DNA from: Syntrophobacter sp. SbD2
GTDB lineage: Bacteria > Desulfobacterota > Binatia > UBA9968
DNA length: 64,000 bases
Assembly: GCA_945889495.1 (NCBI GenBank)
Contig: CAMDBU010000002.1
Coordinates: forward strand, 1 to 64,000
Direction: 5' to 3'
Part shown: one piece after another, positions 16,538-23,995 of the stretch
Numbering within the stretch: the first letter of the stretch is position 1
How the letters are laid out: each line of letters starts with the position of its first letter
The notes under the pieces: generated by a model
The model's input: the letters and a program-made list of their open reading frames with translations, nothing else
Database searches by the model: none
Told to the model about the DNA's origin: nothing
Program-made: the position numbers and the translations under genes

Positions 16538-16564
16538 CTTTGCGTACTATGCGTTCTTTGCGGT
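16538..16564. repeat. nonamer array, CTTTGCG word
   Basis: Three 9-base words in register (CTTTGCGTA, CTATGCGTT, CTTTGCGGT) end 10 bases before the stop codon of the DHH gene. The array is nearly identical to that at 10464-10490. Confidence 0.85.
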
Positions 16565-16574
16565 TAAATCATTC

Positions 16575-17528
16575 TTAATCGGCTTCGGTTACCGCTGCGA
16601 GAATTTCCTTGATCGCCTGCTCCGCTTGGTCATTGGGCACGCGGCTCGATCCGACGACTTTGTGGCCGCCGCCGCCGTAGTTGGTGAGCAGCTCGCCGAC
16701 GTTTACATTCGATGTCGGGTTGAAGATGTTGTAGCCGACGGAGATCGACGTGGTGTTGGGGCGCTGGCTGTCGTGGGCGACTTTGACTTGGATGTTGCCA
16801 TTGGGGAAGAGCGTGAAAACCAGGAAGCGGTTGCCGTCGGGGATTTCCTTAACGCCGCGCAGGTCGCAGTAGATGACGTTGCCTTTGTAGCTGGTTCTTT
16901 GGAGCAAGAGCTGGCGCAGTTTTTCTTGCTCCTCTTGAATGCGCCGGCAGCGCTCTTTGATTTGCGGCTCGTTCATGACGTCATCGAGAGTTGCATCGCG
17001 CAGCAAGTTAATCACCTTCAACCAGTAAGGCTCGTCGCCGGCGTTTCTGCCGTCGGTGGTCATCGACAGCAGGACGTAGCCCTGCGGGTTGAGCACGTCT
17101 TCCTGTTCCAACTTCCCGGCATCGACCCGGTCGACCTCATGCATTAGATGCTGCATGCGCGCCGTCCCGAGAAACGCCACGATCTCTTCCGGCGTCTTCC
17201 TATTGCCTGTTGCCTGCTGCCTATTACCTAGTTCCTCATAGTACTCGTAAACGACGCGGGCGGCGCTGGGCGCCAGGCGGAAGCCGCCTCTACCGAGGAT
17301 AATCGGCGTTGCAAAGTTTGGTGTCGTGTTGGTGATGTGATGGTCGAACCAGAGCGTGCAGTTGGGGTGGTAGGGCAGGTTGGTGATGATGTCGCCCTGG
17401 CGAATCTCTACCAAGCCGTCCTGCATGAATTTGGGCTCGACGTAGAGGTAGTCGTCGATGGTTTCAAACTTAGTAACCAGCGCGCCGCACACCAGGCCGT
17501 CGAAGTCGGCGCGGGTGACGAGTCTCAT
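16575..17528 (-). CDS. DHH-family phosphoesterase with repeat-derived insertion
   Basis: 317 residues. The DHH domain starts RLVTRADFDGLVCGALV and carries FDHHITNT around residue 61; the C-terminal DHHA1 domain ends with GGGGHKVVGSS. The family includes nano-RNases, pAp phosphatases and c-di-AMP phosphodiesterases; the exact substrate is open. Residues about 99-110 (LGNRQQATGNRK) are encoded by a 7-base-period array and look like an insertion between conserved parts. Its start overlaps the stop of the alanine dehydrogenase gene by 4 bases, so the two are probably co-translated. Confidence 0.85.
   Translation of the reverse strand: MRLVTRADFDGLVCGALVTKFETIDDYLYVEPKFMQDGLVEIRQGDIITNLPYHPNCTLWFDHHITNTTPNFATPIILGRGGFRLAPSAARVVYEYYEELGNRQQATGNRKTPEEIVAFLGTARMQHLMHEVDRVDAGKLEQEDVLNPQGYVLLSMTTDGRNAGDEPYWLKVINLLRDATLDDVMNEPQIKERCRRIQEEQEKLRQLLLQRTSYKGNVIYCDLRGVKEIPDGNRFLVFTLFPNGNIQVKVAHDSQRPNTTSISVGYNIFNPTSNVNVGELLTNYGGGGHKVVGSSRVPNDQAEQAIKEILAAVTEAD
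17200..17234. repeat. heptamer array, CTATTGC/CTGTTGC word, inside the DHH coding sequence
   Basis: Five 7-base words in register (CTATTGC, CTGTTGC, CTGCTGC, CTATTAC, CTAGTTC) occupy codons for residues about 98-110 of the DHH protein on the minus strand. The translation keeps the frame open, giving a Gly-Asn-Arg/Gln-rich linker. Confidence 0.85.
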
Positions 17529-18640
17529 CGGATCACCTCGTCCACCGGGGTGAAGGGTAGGTTGAACGCGCTGGCGACACCCTCGTAGGTGACCTTGCCG
17601 TTGAAAGTATTCAAGCCTTTAGCCAGCGCTTTATTTCTGACCAGTGCCTGGGGAAAGCCGCGGTTGGCGAGTTCGAGTCCATAGGTCAGCGTCGAGTTGG
17701 TCAGGGCGTAGGTAGACGTGTTGGGCACGATCGCCGGCATGTTGGTCACGCAGTAGTGGACTAGTTCTTCCTCGACGTAGATCGGATTGCCATGGCTGGT
17801 CGGCCGCGAAGTCTCGGCGCAGCCGCCTTGATCGATGGCGATGTCGACGAACGCTGCGCCCGGCTTCATCCGTTTGGCGAGCGTGCGCGGAATCAATTTC
17901 GGCGCCTGGGCGCCGGGGATCAACACCGAACCGATGAGCAGATCGGCGCCGAGGGCGGCTTCTTCGACGTTGGCGCGGTTCGACATCAAGGTCGTCACAT
18001 GGCCGCCGAGGATGTCGTGGACGTAGCGCAGCTTGTTGGGATTCACATCGAGAATGCTGACATGGGCGCCCATGCCGACGGCGACCTGGCAGGCAGCGGT
18101 GCCGGACATGCCGGCGCCGATGATCACTACATTCGCTGGCCGGACGCCGGAGGCACCGCCGAGCAATATGCCGCGACCGCCGTTCTCGGCTTGCAAACAC
18201 CAGGCGCCGACTTGAATCGATAACCGCCCGGCGATCTCGCTCATGGGCGCGAGCAGCGGCAAGGAACCGTCATCTAGTTGAATGGTCTCGTAGGCGATGC
18301 CGGTGACTTTGCTGTCGAGCAAAGCGCGGGTGACCGACTCGGCCGCGGCGAGGTGGAGATAGGTGAATAGAATTAGCCCAGGGCGCAGTAAGGCGAACTC
18401 GGAGGCCTGCGGCTCTTTGACCTTCATGACCATGTCGGCTTGGTCCCAGACTTCTTTGGCGCTGTCGACAATGGTCGCGCCGGCGTTGCGATAATTGTCA
18501 TCGGTGAGACCGCTGCCCAGGCCGGCGTTTTTTTGGATCAGCACTTGATGATTGCGCGCGACGAAGCCGGCGACGCCGGTGGGGGTGACGGCGACGCGGT
18601 TTTCTTCGGTTTTGATTTCTTTCGGTACGCCGATGATCAT
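17525..18640 (-). CDS. ald: alanine dehydrogenase
   Basis: About 371 residues, the normal size of Ald. The N-terminal MIIGVPKEIKTEENRVAVTP carries the substrate-binding Arg/Lys region; KVKEPQASE and the catalytic His region (LFTYLHLAAA) follow; the NAD-binding loop is VVIIGAGMSGTAA. It converts L-alanine and NAD to pyruvate, ammonia and NADH. The ATG at 18640 matches the family start exactly; an in-frame upstream TTG would draw its codons from a heptamer repeat. It is followed by the DHH gene (4-base overlap) on the same strand. Confidence 0.95.
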   Translation of the reverse strand: MIIGVPKEIKTEENRVAVTPTGVAGFVARNHQVLIQKNAGLGSGLTDDNYRNAGATIVDSAKEVWDQADMVMKVKEPQASEFALLRPGLILFTYLHLAAAESVTRALLDSKVTGIAYETIQLDDGSLPLLAPMSEIAGRLSIQVGAWCLQAENGGRGILLGGASGVRPANVVIIGAGMSGTAACQVAVGMGAHVSILDVNPNKLRYVHDILGGHVTTLMSNRANVEEAALGADLLIGSVLIPGAQAPKLIPRTLAKRMKPGAAFVDIAIDQGGCAETSRPTSHGNPIYVEEELVHYCVTNMPAIVPNTSTYALTNSTLTYGLELANRGFPQALVRNKALAKGLNTFNGKVTYEGVASAFNLPFTPVDEVIR

Positions 18641-18663
18641 GGGGAAAAGGCTACGCCAAGAAA

Positions 18664-18698
18664 ATGGATAATGCAAAATGGAGAATGGATAATGGAAG
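18664..18698. repeat. heptamer array, ATGGATA word
   Basis: Five 7-base words in register (ATGGATA, ATGCAAA, ATGGAGA, ATGGATA, ATGGAAG) fill most of the 69-base spacer between the DUF423 gene and ald. This is the complement-type word of the array at 6815. Confidence 0.88.
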
Positions 18699-18709
18699 AC
18701 GGGAAGAGA

Positions 18710-19075
18710 TTAGCGATTCAGCGACCAGATAAGGATTGCCCAGCCTGCTAGGAAGAGTAGGCCGCCGATTGGTGTGATGGCGCCCAACCAGCGGATGCCG
18801 GTGAAGCTGAGCAGGTAGAGGCTGCCGGAGAAAATTATTATGCCGGCGATGAAGCACCAGCCGGCGGCGTTTAGGCTCGCTTCCGGCCAGCGGGTGGTTG
18901 CCCAGGCCACGGCCATGAGGCCGAAGGCGTGGTAGATTTGATAGCGCACGCCGATCTCGAAGATCACCAGCATGTCGGCGGAGATTTTCGATTTCAGCGA
19001 GTGGGCGCCGAAGGCGCCTAGGGCGACGGCGATGAAGGCGGCGATGGCGCCGGCGCTGAAGAAGAAGCGGTCCAT
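18710..19075 (-). CDS. DUF423 family inner membrane protein
   Basis: 121 residues with four hydrophobic helices. The N-terminus (FFSAGAIAAFIAVALGAFGAHSLK) and the final GAITPIGGLLFLAGW are hallmarks of the YgdD/DUF423 family. The function of the family is unknown. The gene lies upstream of ald on the same strand, separated by a heptamer array. The ATG at 19075 is preceded by a CACGAGC-type repeat rather than a clear ribosome site. Confidence 0.9.
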   Translation of the reverse strand: MDRFFFSAGAIAAFIAVALGAFGAHSLKSKISADMLVIFEIGVRYQIYHAFGLMAVAWATTRWPEASLNAAGWCFIAGIIIFSGSLYLLSFTGIRWLGAITPIGGLLFLAGWAILIWSLNR

Positions 19076-19110
19076 GTTAGTCGTGCTCGTGGCTCGTGTT
19101 CGTGCTGGCC
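19076..19110. repeat. short CGTGCTCGTGG-type repeat before DUF423 gene
   Basis: CTCGTG/TTCGTG words recur every 6-7 bases directly against the start codon of the DUF423 gene. No Shine-Dalgarno-like sequence is visible within it. The periodicity is looser than in the heptamer arrays. Confidence 0.6.
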
Positions 19111-19140
19111 GGAGTTTTGGTCGATGAGAAGAGCGGATGT

Positions 19141-19222
19141 TTCACCACAGAGGACACAGAGAGCACAGAGGTCGGAGAGTTGATTTTCAAAACTCGTGTC
19201 TCTGTGGTCTCTGTGGTGAACA
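19141..19222. repeat. inverted nonamer array, CACAGAG word
   Basis: Words ACCACAGAG, GACACAGAG and AGCACAGAG (19144-19170, period 9) face a complementary arm built of CTCTGTGGT words (about 19198-19221), with a loop of about 27 bases. The palindrome lies in the spacer just downstream of the carboxyltransferase gene and could fold as a terminator-like hairpin, although no T-run follows. Confidence 0.85.
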
Positions 19223-19234
19223 AATCCTTCGCGC

Positions 19235-20704
19235 TCACGCTGCCGTGCCGCGATTCAGGGACACGACCATCTCGCCTTTTTGGATGACGATCTGGCGATA
19301 ATCCTTGCGCTGGCTGAGCGCGTCGATGAGTTTTACCAGCGGCTGGTTGGCGGTTAAATATTCTTTCGGCGCGCCGGCGGCTTTCATCTCTTCGATCTCC
19401 TTGGCTTCGAGGTTCCAGCGCAAGAGGAAATCTTCGTCGGAAATATTTTCGCAGTTCATTTTCTTGCGCAGCTCGGCGACGGACGGCTCGGGCGGGATGC
19501 GCTCGGCCCATTCCTTGGCGCGCGGGCGGTCGAGGATTTTCGCTTTGACTTCCGGCGCCATCAATTCGCTGCCTTCCTTGCCCCAGTAGCCGAGCGCGTA
19601 TTGAATGATTTGATCCGTCACTTCTTTGTAGCGCTCGCCGACGATGACATTGATCGCCGCCTGGCTGCCGACGAATTGCGACAGCGGCGTGACCATGATC
19701 GGGTAGCCGAGATCGGCGCGCACCTGGATGGTTTCTTCGAGGGCTTGGTCGATCTTATTTTCCAAACCGACTTTTTTCAGCTGCGAGCGCAGGTTGGAAA
19801 TCATCCCGCCGGGCACTTGATGTTGATACTGCGAGTAGTCGTATTCCACCGGCGCGCCGATGGGAAAACCTTCGCGCTTGGCGATGTAGGTGAAGTGGTC
19901 GGATACCGGCCGCAAAATTTCTTCGTCGATGGCCGTCTGATAGCCCAAGGCGCGCAGATTCTTGGCGACGTTAAACAAACTCGGATTGGACGAGCCGTCG
20001 GCCAGCGGCGGCAGGGCGGTGTTGACGATCTTGATGCCGAGCTTCACCGCTTCGAGACAGCACAGCGGGCCCAAGCCCGTGGTGCAATGGGTGTGGAGCT
20101 CGACGGGAATGCCGTTGGCGTTGGCGAAGACGATCGGCACCAGGGTCTGGACGCGCTCCGGCGTCAGCAGGCCGCCGGGATCTTTTAAACAGAGCCGGTT
20201 AACTTTGAGCGACGCCGCCTGGCGGGTGCGCTCGGCGAAGTATTCGTCGGTATGTTTGGGCGAGACCGAGTAAATGATGTTGAGCACCGGGTTGATGCCG
20301 ACATCGCGCGAGACCTTGGTCTTCCACTCCCAGCCTTCGAGCTCGTTCCATTCTTCCGAGATGCGCGCTTCACGAATGCCGTTGGCGGCCATCCGTTCCA
20401 TGAACAGCCGGTACATGGAGCGCGGCGTGATATCGAAGGCGCTGAAGCGGCCGGCGTTCAAACGCAGCGGCGTGTTCTTGATCCGCTGGCTGACCAGCTT
20501 GACCCGGTCCCAGGGATTTTCTTTCAGCTCGCGCACGCATTTTTTCAAATGGGAGCTGGAGATTAGTTCTATAGCATCGAAACCGGCGCGATCCATCGCC
20601 TCGGCGACGGGCAACATCATGCCGGTGGTCATGCTCTCCGCCCACAGGCTTTGATGGCCGTCGCGGATGGTGGTGTCGACGAATTTTATGCCGTCGTTGT
20701 TCAC
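19235..20704 (-). CDS. pyruvate carboxylase subunit B / oxaloacetate decarboxylase alpha-like carboxyltransferase
   Basis: 489 residues from the GTG at 20704. A TIM-barrel HMGL-like domain begins IKFVDTTIRDGHQSLWA and contains LCLKDPGGLLTPERV and ELHTHCTTGLGP. A PYC/OADA domain follows from about VPGGMISNLRSQLKK through VTPLSQFVGSQAAINV. There is no C-terminal biotinyl (MKM) domain. The GTG start has GGAAAG 6 bases upstream and gives the same length as the paralogue at 21735; the more upstream ATG at 20740 would draw codons from a repeat. The partner carboxylase and biotin carrier are not in the window. Confidence 0.88.
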   Translation of the reverse strand: MNNDGIKFVDTTIRDGHQSLWAESMTTGMMLPVAEAMDRAGFDAIELISSSHLKKCVRELKENPWDRVKLVSQRIKNTPLRLNAGRFSAFDITPRSMYRLFMERMAANGIREARISEEWNELEGWEWKTKVSRDVGINPVLNIIYSVSPKHTDEYFAERTRQAASLKVNRLCLKDPGGLLTPERVQTLVPIVFANANGIPVELHTHCTTGLGPLCCLEAVKLGIKIVNTALPPLADGSSNPSLFNVAKNLRALGYQTAIDEEILRPVSDHFTYIAKREGFPIGAPVEYDYSQYQHQVPGGMISNLRSQLKKVGLENKIDQALEETIQVRADLGYPIMVTPLSQFVGSQAAINVIVGERYKEVTDQIIQYALGYWGKEGSELMAPEVKAKILDRPRAKEWAERIPPEPSVAELRKKMNCENISDEDFLLRWNLEAKEIEEMKAAGAPKEYLTANQPLVKLIDALSQRKDYRQIVIQKGEMVVSLNRGTAA

Positions 20705-20723
20705 TGGTTTCTTTCCGTGGTCG

Positions 20724-20790
20724 AACTCCTTACCCCTCACTCTTCACTACTTACTTGGTTAGTAAGGAGTGAGTAGTAAGGAGTAAGGAG
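20724..20790. repeat. heptamer array forming a large palindrome, AGTAAGG word
   Basis: The left arm (20724-20755) has words ACTCCTT, ACCCCTC, ACTCTTC and ACTACTT; the right arm (20761-20790) has AGTAAGG, AGTGAGT, AGTAAGG and AGTAAGG. The arms are imperfectly complementary with a loop of about 5 bases. The array fills the spacer between two codirectional genes. Confidence 0.9.
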
Positions 20791-20810
20791 AATCGGAGTG
20801 GTAGTTTAGT

Positions 20811-21668
20811 TTAGAGCGTGATGCCGAGGAACTTCACCGCGTTGTCCAACATGATCTTCTTGCGGATCTCGGGCTTCATGTTGACCTGGGCGAACTCTTC
20901 CAGCCAGCGCTCGACGCCGATGGCCGGCCAGTCGGAGCCGAACATCGCCTTGTCCTGGATCAGCGTGGTGATGTTGTGTAAGAGTTCCGCCGGGAAATAT
21001 TTCGGCGCCCAGCCGGACAGATCGATATAATAGTTGCCCTTGTGCCGGGCGATGGCCAAGCTTTCCGCGGTCCAGGGCCAGGTCGGATGGGCGCTGATGA
21101 TTTTCAGCTCGGGGAAATCGGCGCAGACCTCGTCGACGTGGATCGGCTGGCTGTATTTCAACTTAATGCCCATGCCGCCCGGCGTGCCGGCGCCGGCGGC
21201 GGCCATGCCGCCGTGAAACAGGATCGGCATGTTCAACTTGGCGCAGGTCTCCCAGATCGGATAAAAGCGCGGATCGTTGGCGTAGAAATGCTGGCGTGCC
21301 GGATTGAGCTCGCCCATGCCGATGAGGCCGAGATCATGGCAGCGCTTCACTTCGTCCACCGCCAGCTTGCCGGTCCAAGGATCGATGGCGCCGTAGGCCA
21401 TAAAAACATCGGGATGTTTCTTTACCGCGCTGGCGACGTGATCGTTGGGCAGCGGGGTCATGCCGGTGACGGTTTCGTCGCGGGTGTTCATGATGACCGC
21501 CATCATCTTGCGGGCCCGGTATTGGTCGGCCATCTCATCGATGGAAACCGGCGGCCGTTCGCGGCCGAAATAGCGCGCCATCTGCGCGGTGCGGTCGCCC
21601 TTCGCCTTTTGACTCGCTTCGTCGGACAGATGGACGTGAATGTCGATAGCTACAATGTCTCTTGCCAT
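20811..21668 (-). CDS. amidohydrolase-family metal-dependent hydrolase
   Basis: 285 residues, amidohydrolase-2 TIM barrel. DIHVHLSD at residues 8-15 gives the HxH pair; MPILFHGGMA, IISAHPTWPW and MFGSDWPAIG supply the other metal and catalytic positions. GGAGG lies about 10 bases upstream of the ATG at 21668. It sits between two paralogous carboxyltransferase genes on the same strand, so it probably acts in the same pathway, perhaps hydrolysing or decarboxylating a cyclic acid. It resembles the protein at 5927 in overall layout. Confidence 0.88.
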   Translation of the reverse strand: MARDIVAIDIHVHLSDEASQKAKGDRTAQMARYFGRERPPVSIDEMADQYRARKMMAVIMNTRDETVTGMTPLPNDHVASAVKKHPDVFMAYGAIDPWTGKLAVDEVKRCHDLGLIGMGELNPARQHFYANDPRFYPIWETCAKLNMPILFHGGMAAAGAGTPGGMGIKLKYSQPIHVDEVCADFPELKIISAHPTWPWTAESLAIARHKGNYYIDLSGWAPKYFPAELLHNITTLIQDKAMFGSDWPAIGVERWLEEFAQVNMKPEIRKKIMLDNAVKFLGITL

Positions 21669-21734
21669 GGTTCGATGCCTCCTGGTTAAGTTTCAATTCT
21701 TATTGCACTGGCGCGGCTGACTTTCAACCGCGTT

Positions 21735-23204
21735 TCATGCGGTGCCGCCCGCGCGCTTTTCCAATGTCACGGAGAAATTCGCCGTCTGCACATGAATCTG
21801 CCGGTTCTTGGTGCGCTTGGACAATTCCTGCAACAGGTTCACCAGCGGCTGTTCGCTGTTTAAATATTCCAGCGGCCGTTTGTTGGCGCGCATAAAGTCA
21901 ATATCTTCCTTGCCGATGATCCAGCGCAAGAGCAACTCTTCGTCGGAAGTGCCCTCGGCGCCGATGTTGCGGCGGATGTCGTCGGGCGACGGTTCGTCCG
22001 GCGTCCACTTGGCCCATTCCTTGGCGCGCGGCCGGTCGAGGATCTTGGCTTTGACGTCGGGGTGCATGTCGTGCGCGCCTTCGGCGCCAGCGTGGCCGAG
22101 GGCGAACTTGATCACCTGGTCGGTGACTTCTTTGTAGCGCTCGCCGACTATTACATTGATCGCCGCCTGGGAGCCGACGAACTGCGACAGCGGCGTGACC
22201 ATGATCGGATAGCCGAACTCCTCGCGCACCTTGATCGTTTCTTCCAAGGCGGCGGGAGATTTATGCTCGAGGCCGACCTTGCGCAGCTGGAAGCGCAGGT
22301 TGGACAACATGCCGCCGGGCACTTGGTGTTGATACTGCGAGTAATCGTATTCCACCGGCGCGCCGATGGTGAAGCCTTCGCGCTTGGCAATCGCCGTGAA
22401 GTGGCGCGACACTGGCTGCAAGACATCTTCGTCGATGTCGGTGCGGTAACCCAGCGCGCGGGCGTTCCTCGCGACATTGAACAACGACGGATTCGACGTA
22501 TCGTCGGCCAGCGGCGGCAGGGCGGTGTTGATCGAGCGGATGCCCAACTCCATGGCCTTGATGCAGCACAGCGGTCCGAGACCGGTGGTGCAGTGGGTGT
22601 GCAGCTCCACCGGGATGCCGTTGGCGTTCGCCAAGATGATCGGCACCAAGGTTTCCATCCGTTCGGGCGTGAGCAGGCCGCCGGGGTCTTTGAGGCAAAG
22701 CCGGTAGGGATTGAGCGACGCCGCCTGGCGCGTGCGCAGGGCGAAGTACTCGTCGCTATGTTTGGGCGAAACGGAATAAATCAAATTCAAAATCGACTTC
22801 ATGCCGACGCGGTGGCACTCGCCGACGCGAAACTTCCAGCCCTCGTAATCGTTCCACTCATCCGAGATGCGCGCTTCCTTGATGCCGTTGGCGAACATGC
22901 GCTCGACGAACAGGCGGTACATGGACGGCGGATTGTATTCAAACGTGTTAACCCGGCCGGCGATCAGCCGCAGCGGCGTCTTGGTGATCAGCTTCGCCAC
23001 CAGTCGCACGCGCTCCCAGGGGTCTTCTTTCAAATCGCGCACGCATTTCTTCAAATGCGAGCCCGAGATCAGCTCGATGCCCTCAAAGCCGGCGTCGTCC
23101 AGGTTCTTGGCGATCGGCAACATCATGCCGGTTGTCATATTTTCCGCCCACAAGCTCTGATGGCCGTCGCGGATGGTGGTGTCGACGAATTTGATGGTTT
23201 CCAT
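21735..23204 (-). CDS. pyruvate carboxylase subunit B / oxaloacetate decarboxylase alpha-like carboxyltransferase (paralogue)
   Basis: 489 residues, clearly paralogous along its length to the product at 19235 (shared DTTIRDGHQSLWAE, LCLKDPGGLLTPER, VTPLSQFVGSQAAINV and VGERYKEVTDQ). HMGL-like and PYC/OADA domains are present and no biotinyl domain is seen. GGAGG precedes the ATG at 23204. Retention of two near full-length copies around an amidohydrolase suggests a two-subunit enzyme or different substrates, which sequence alone cannot separate. Both need a separate biotin carrier protein. Confidence 0.88.
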   Translation of the reverse strand: METIKFVDTTIRDGHQSLWAENMTTGMMLPIAKNLDDAGFEGIELISGSHLKKCVRDLKEDPWERVRLVAKLITKTPLRLIAGRVNTFEYNPPSMYRLFVERMFANGIKEARISDEWNDYEGWKFRVGECHRVGMKSILNLIYSVSPKHSDEYFALRTRQAASLNPYRLCLKDPGGLLTPERMETLVPIILANANGIPVELHTHCTTGLGPLCCIKAMELGIRSINTALPPLADDTSNPSLFNVARNARALGYRTDIDEDVLQPVSRHFTAIAKREGFTIGAPVEYDYSQYQHQVPGGMLSNLRFQLRKVGLEHKSPAALEETIKVREEFGYPIMVTPLSQFVGSQAAINVIVGERYKEVTDQVIKFALGHAGAEGAHDMHPDVKAKILDRPRAKEWAKWTPDEPSPDDIRRNIGAEGTSDEELLLRWIIGKEDIDFMRANKRPLEYLNSEQPLVNLLQELSKRTKNRQIHVQTANFSVTLEKRAGGTA

Positions 23205-23219
23205 TGTCGCCTCCGGCGA

Positions 23220-23247
23220 ATTTCAAATTTCAGATCTCAGATTTCAT
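23220..23247. repeat. heptamer array, ATTTCAG word
   Basis: ATTTCAA, ATTTCAG, ATCTCAG and ATTTCAT follow in register between the four-helix-bundle gene and the carboxyltransferase. The same word family occurs in inverted orientation within the four-helix-bundle gene only about 230 bases away. Confidence 0.88.
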
Positions 23248-23275
23248 AGCATGAAGCGCGGGCGAAATCTTGGGG

Positions 23276-23782
23276 TTAGGGCTTCTTGGTGGGATTTTGC
23301 TTTTCGGCTTCGGTCTTGGTGATGCGGTCGAGCTCCTCTATGAAGTCCTGTTTGTCGTGCTTCGTTGCATATCTGTTTCTTGCCTTGTCATCCAAATGCC
23401 GTTGCCCTGCGATGTTCGAATTCTTCAAACTCTCGATCCAGCCATAAAGCTGACGAGAAATCTTCTCCGAATCCGTTATGAGATTTGAAATCTGAGATTT
23501 GAGATCGTTGAAGTCCTCCCACCGCAGCAGGACTTTCAACATCGACCGAACCTCGCCAGCGGACCCACGTGCGATATAAAGGAAAGCGAGCAGTTCGTTG
23601 GTACTGCCGCGCTCGAAGCCTTCGGCGATGTTGTTTGAAACTGATAGTGCCGCGCGTTCAAACTGGTCGCGCAGCCCGTAATGGCGATGGAACTGTTCGG
23701 CAGCTGTGAATTTATAGATCAGAACAGCGAAGTCAGCGGCGTCGTTCCATACGGGCAAGTCTTCGAAGCGGCCGTACTGCAT
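23276..23782 (-). CDS. four-helix-bundle protein (23S rRNA intervening-sequence protein family)
   Basis: About 168 residues. The family signature is DLPVWNDAADFAVLIYKFT near the start, then YGLRDQFERAALSVSNNIAEGFERGS and the LYIARGSAGEVRSML helix. The usual family length is about 115-125 residues; here the C-terminal part is longer. Residues about 95-104 (DLKSQISNLI) are encoded by a 7-base-period array that replaces the less conserved third-to-fourth helix connection. The gene is not inside an rRNA gene. Its function is unknown. Confidence 0.85.
   Translation of the reverse strand: MQYGRFEDLPVWNDAADFAVLIYKFTAAEQFHRHYGLRDQFERAALSVSNNIAEGFERGSTNELLAFLYIARGSAGEVRSMLKVLLRWEDFNDLKSQISNLITDSEKISRQLYGWIESLKNSNIAGQRHLDDKARNRYATKHDKQDFIEELDRITKTEAEKQNPTKKP
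23480..23507. repeat. heptamer array, GAGATTT word, inside the four-helix-bundle gene
   Basis: GAGATTT, GAAATCT, GAGATTT and GAGATCG lie in register. Read on the minus strand, the array encodes a Ser/Gln/Ile/Leu-rich helix segment. A 7-base unit read in frame gives a 7-residue protein repeat, compatible with a coiled-coil heptad. Confidence 0.85.
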
Positions 23783-23995
23783 GTCCAACGGGCGATCTCA
23801 GGTCGAAATTGTCATATTACAGACAGCCCGAAGACAGCAAAGTGGGTAAACGGAGTTTGCTCCGAAAACTAGGAGGGATCGCGAAGAGATTGCTGCGCCC
23901 GCATGGGTTTGGTGATTGGTTGGATGCGGCTTAACGTCCGGCTTGACACGCGCCCGCCGCGCGGGCGTCGCTGTCCAAGCCGCGGTTAGAGAGCA

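Noticed and set aside
22062..23249. 395-codon plus-strand open frame opposite a carboxyltransferase
   Set aside because: It mirrors a clear conserved gene on the minus strand and has the Arg/Gln/His-rich composition typical of antisense frames in GC-rich DNA.
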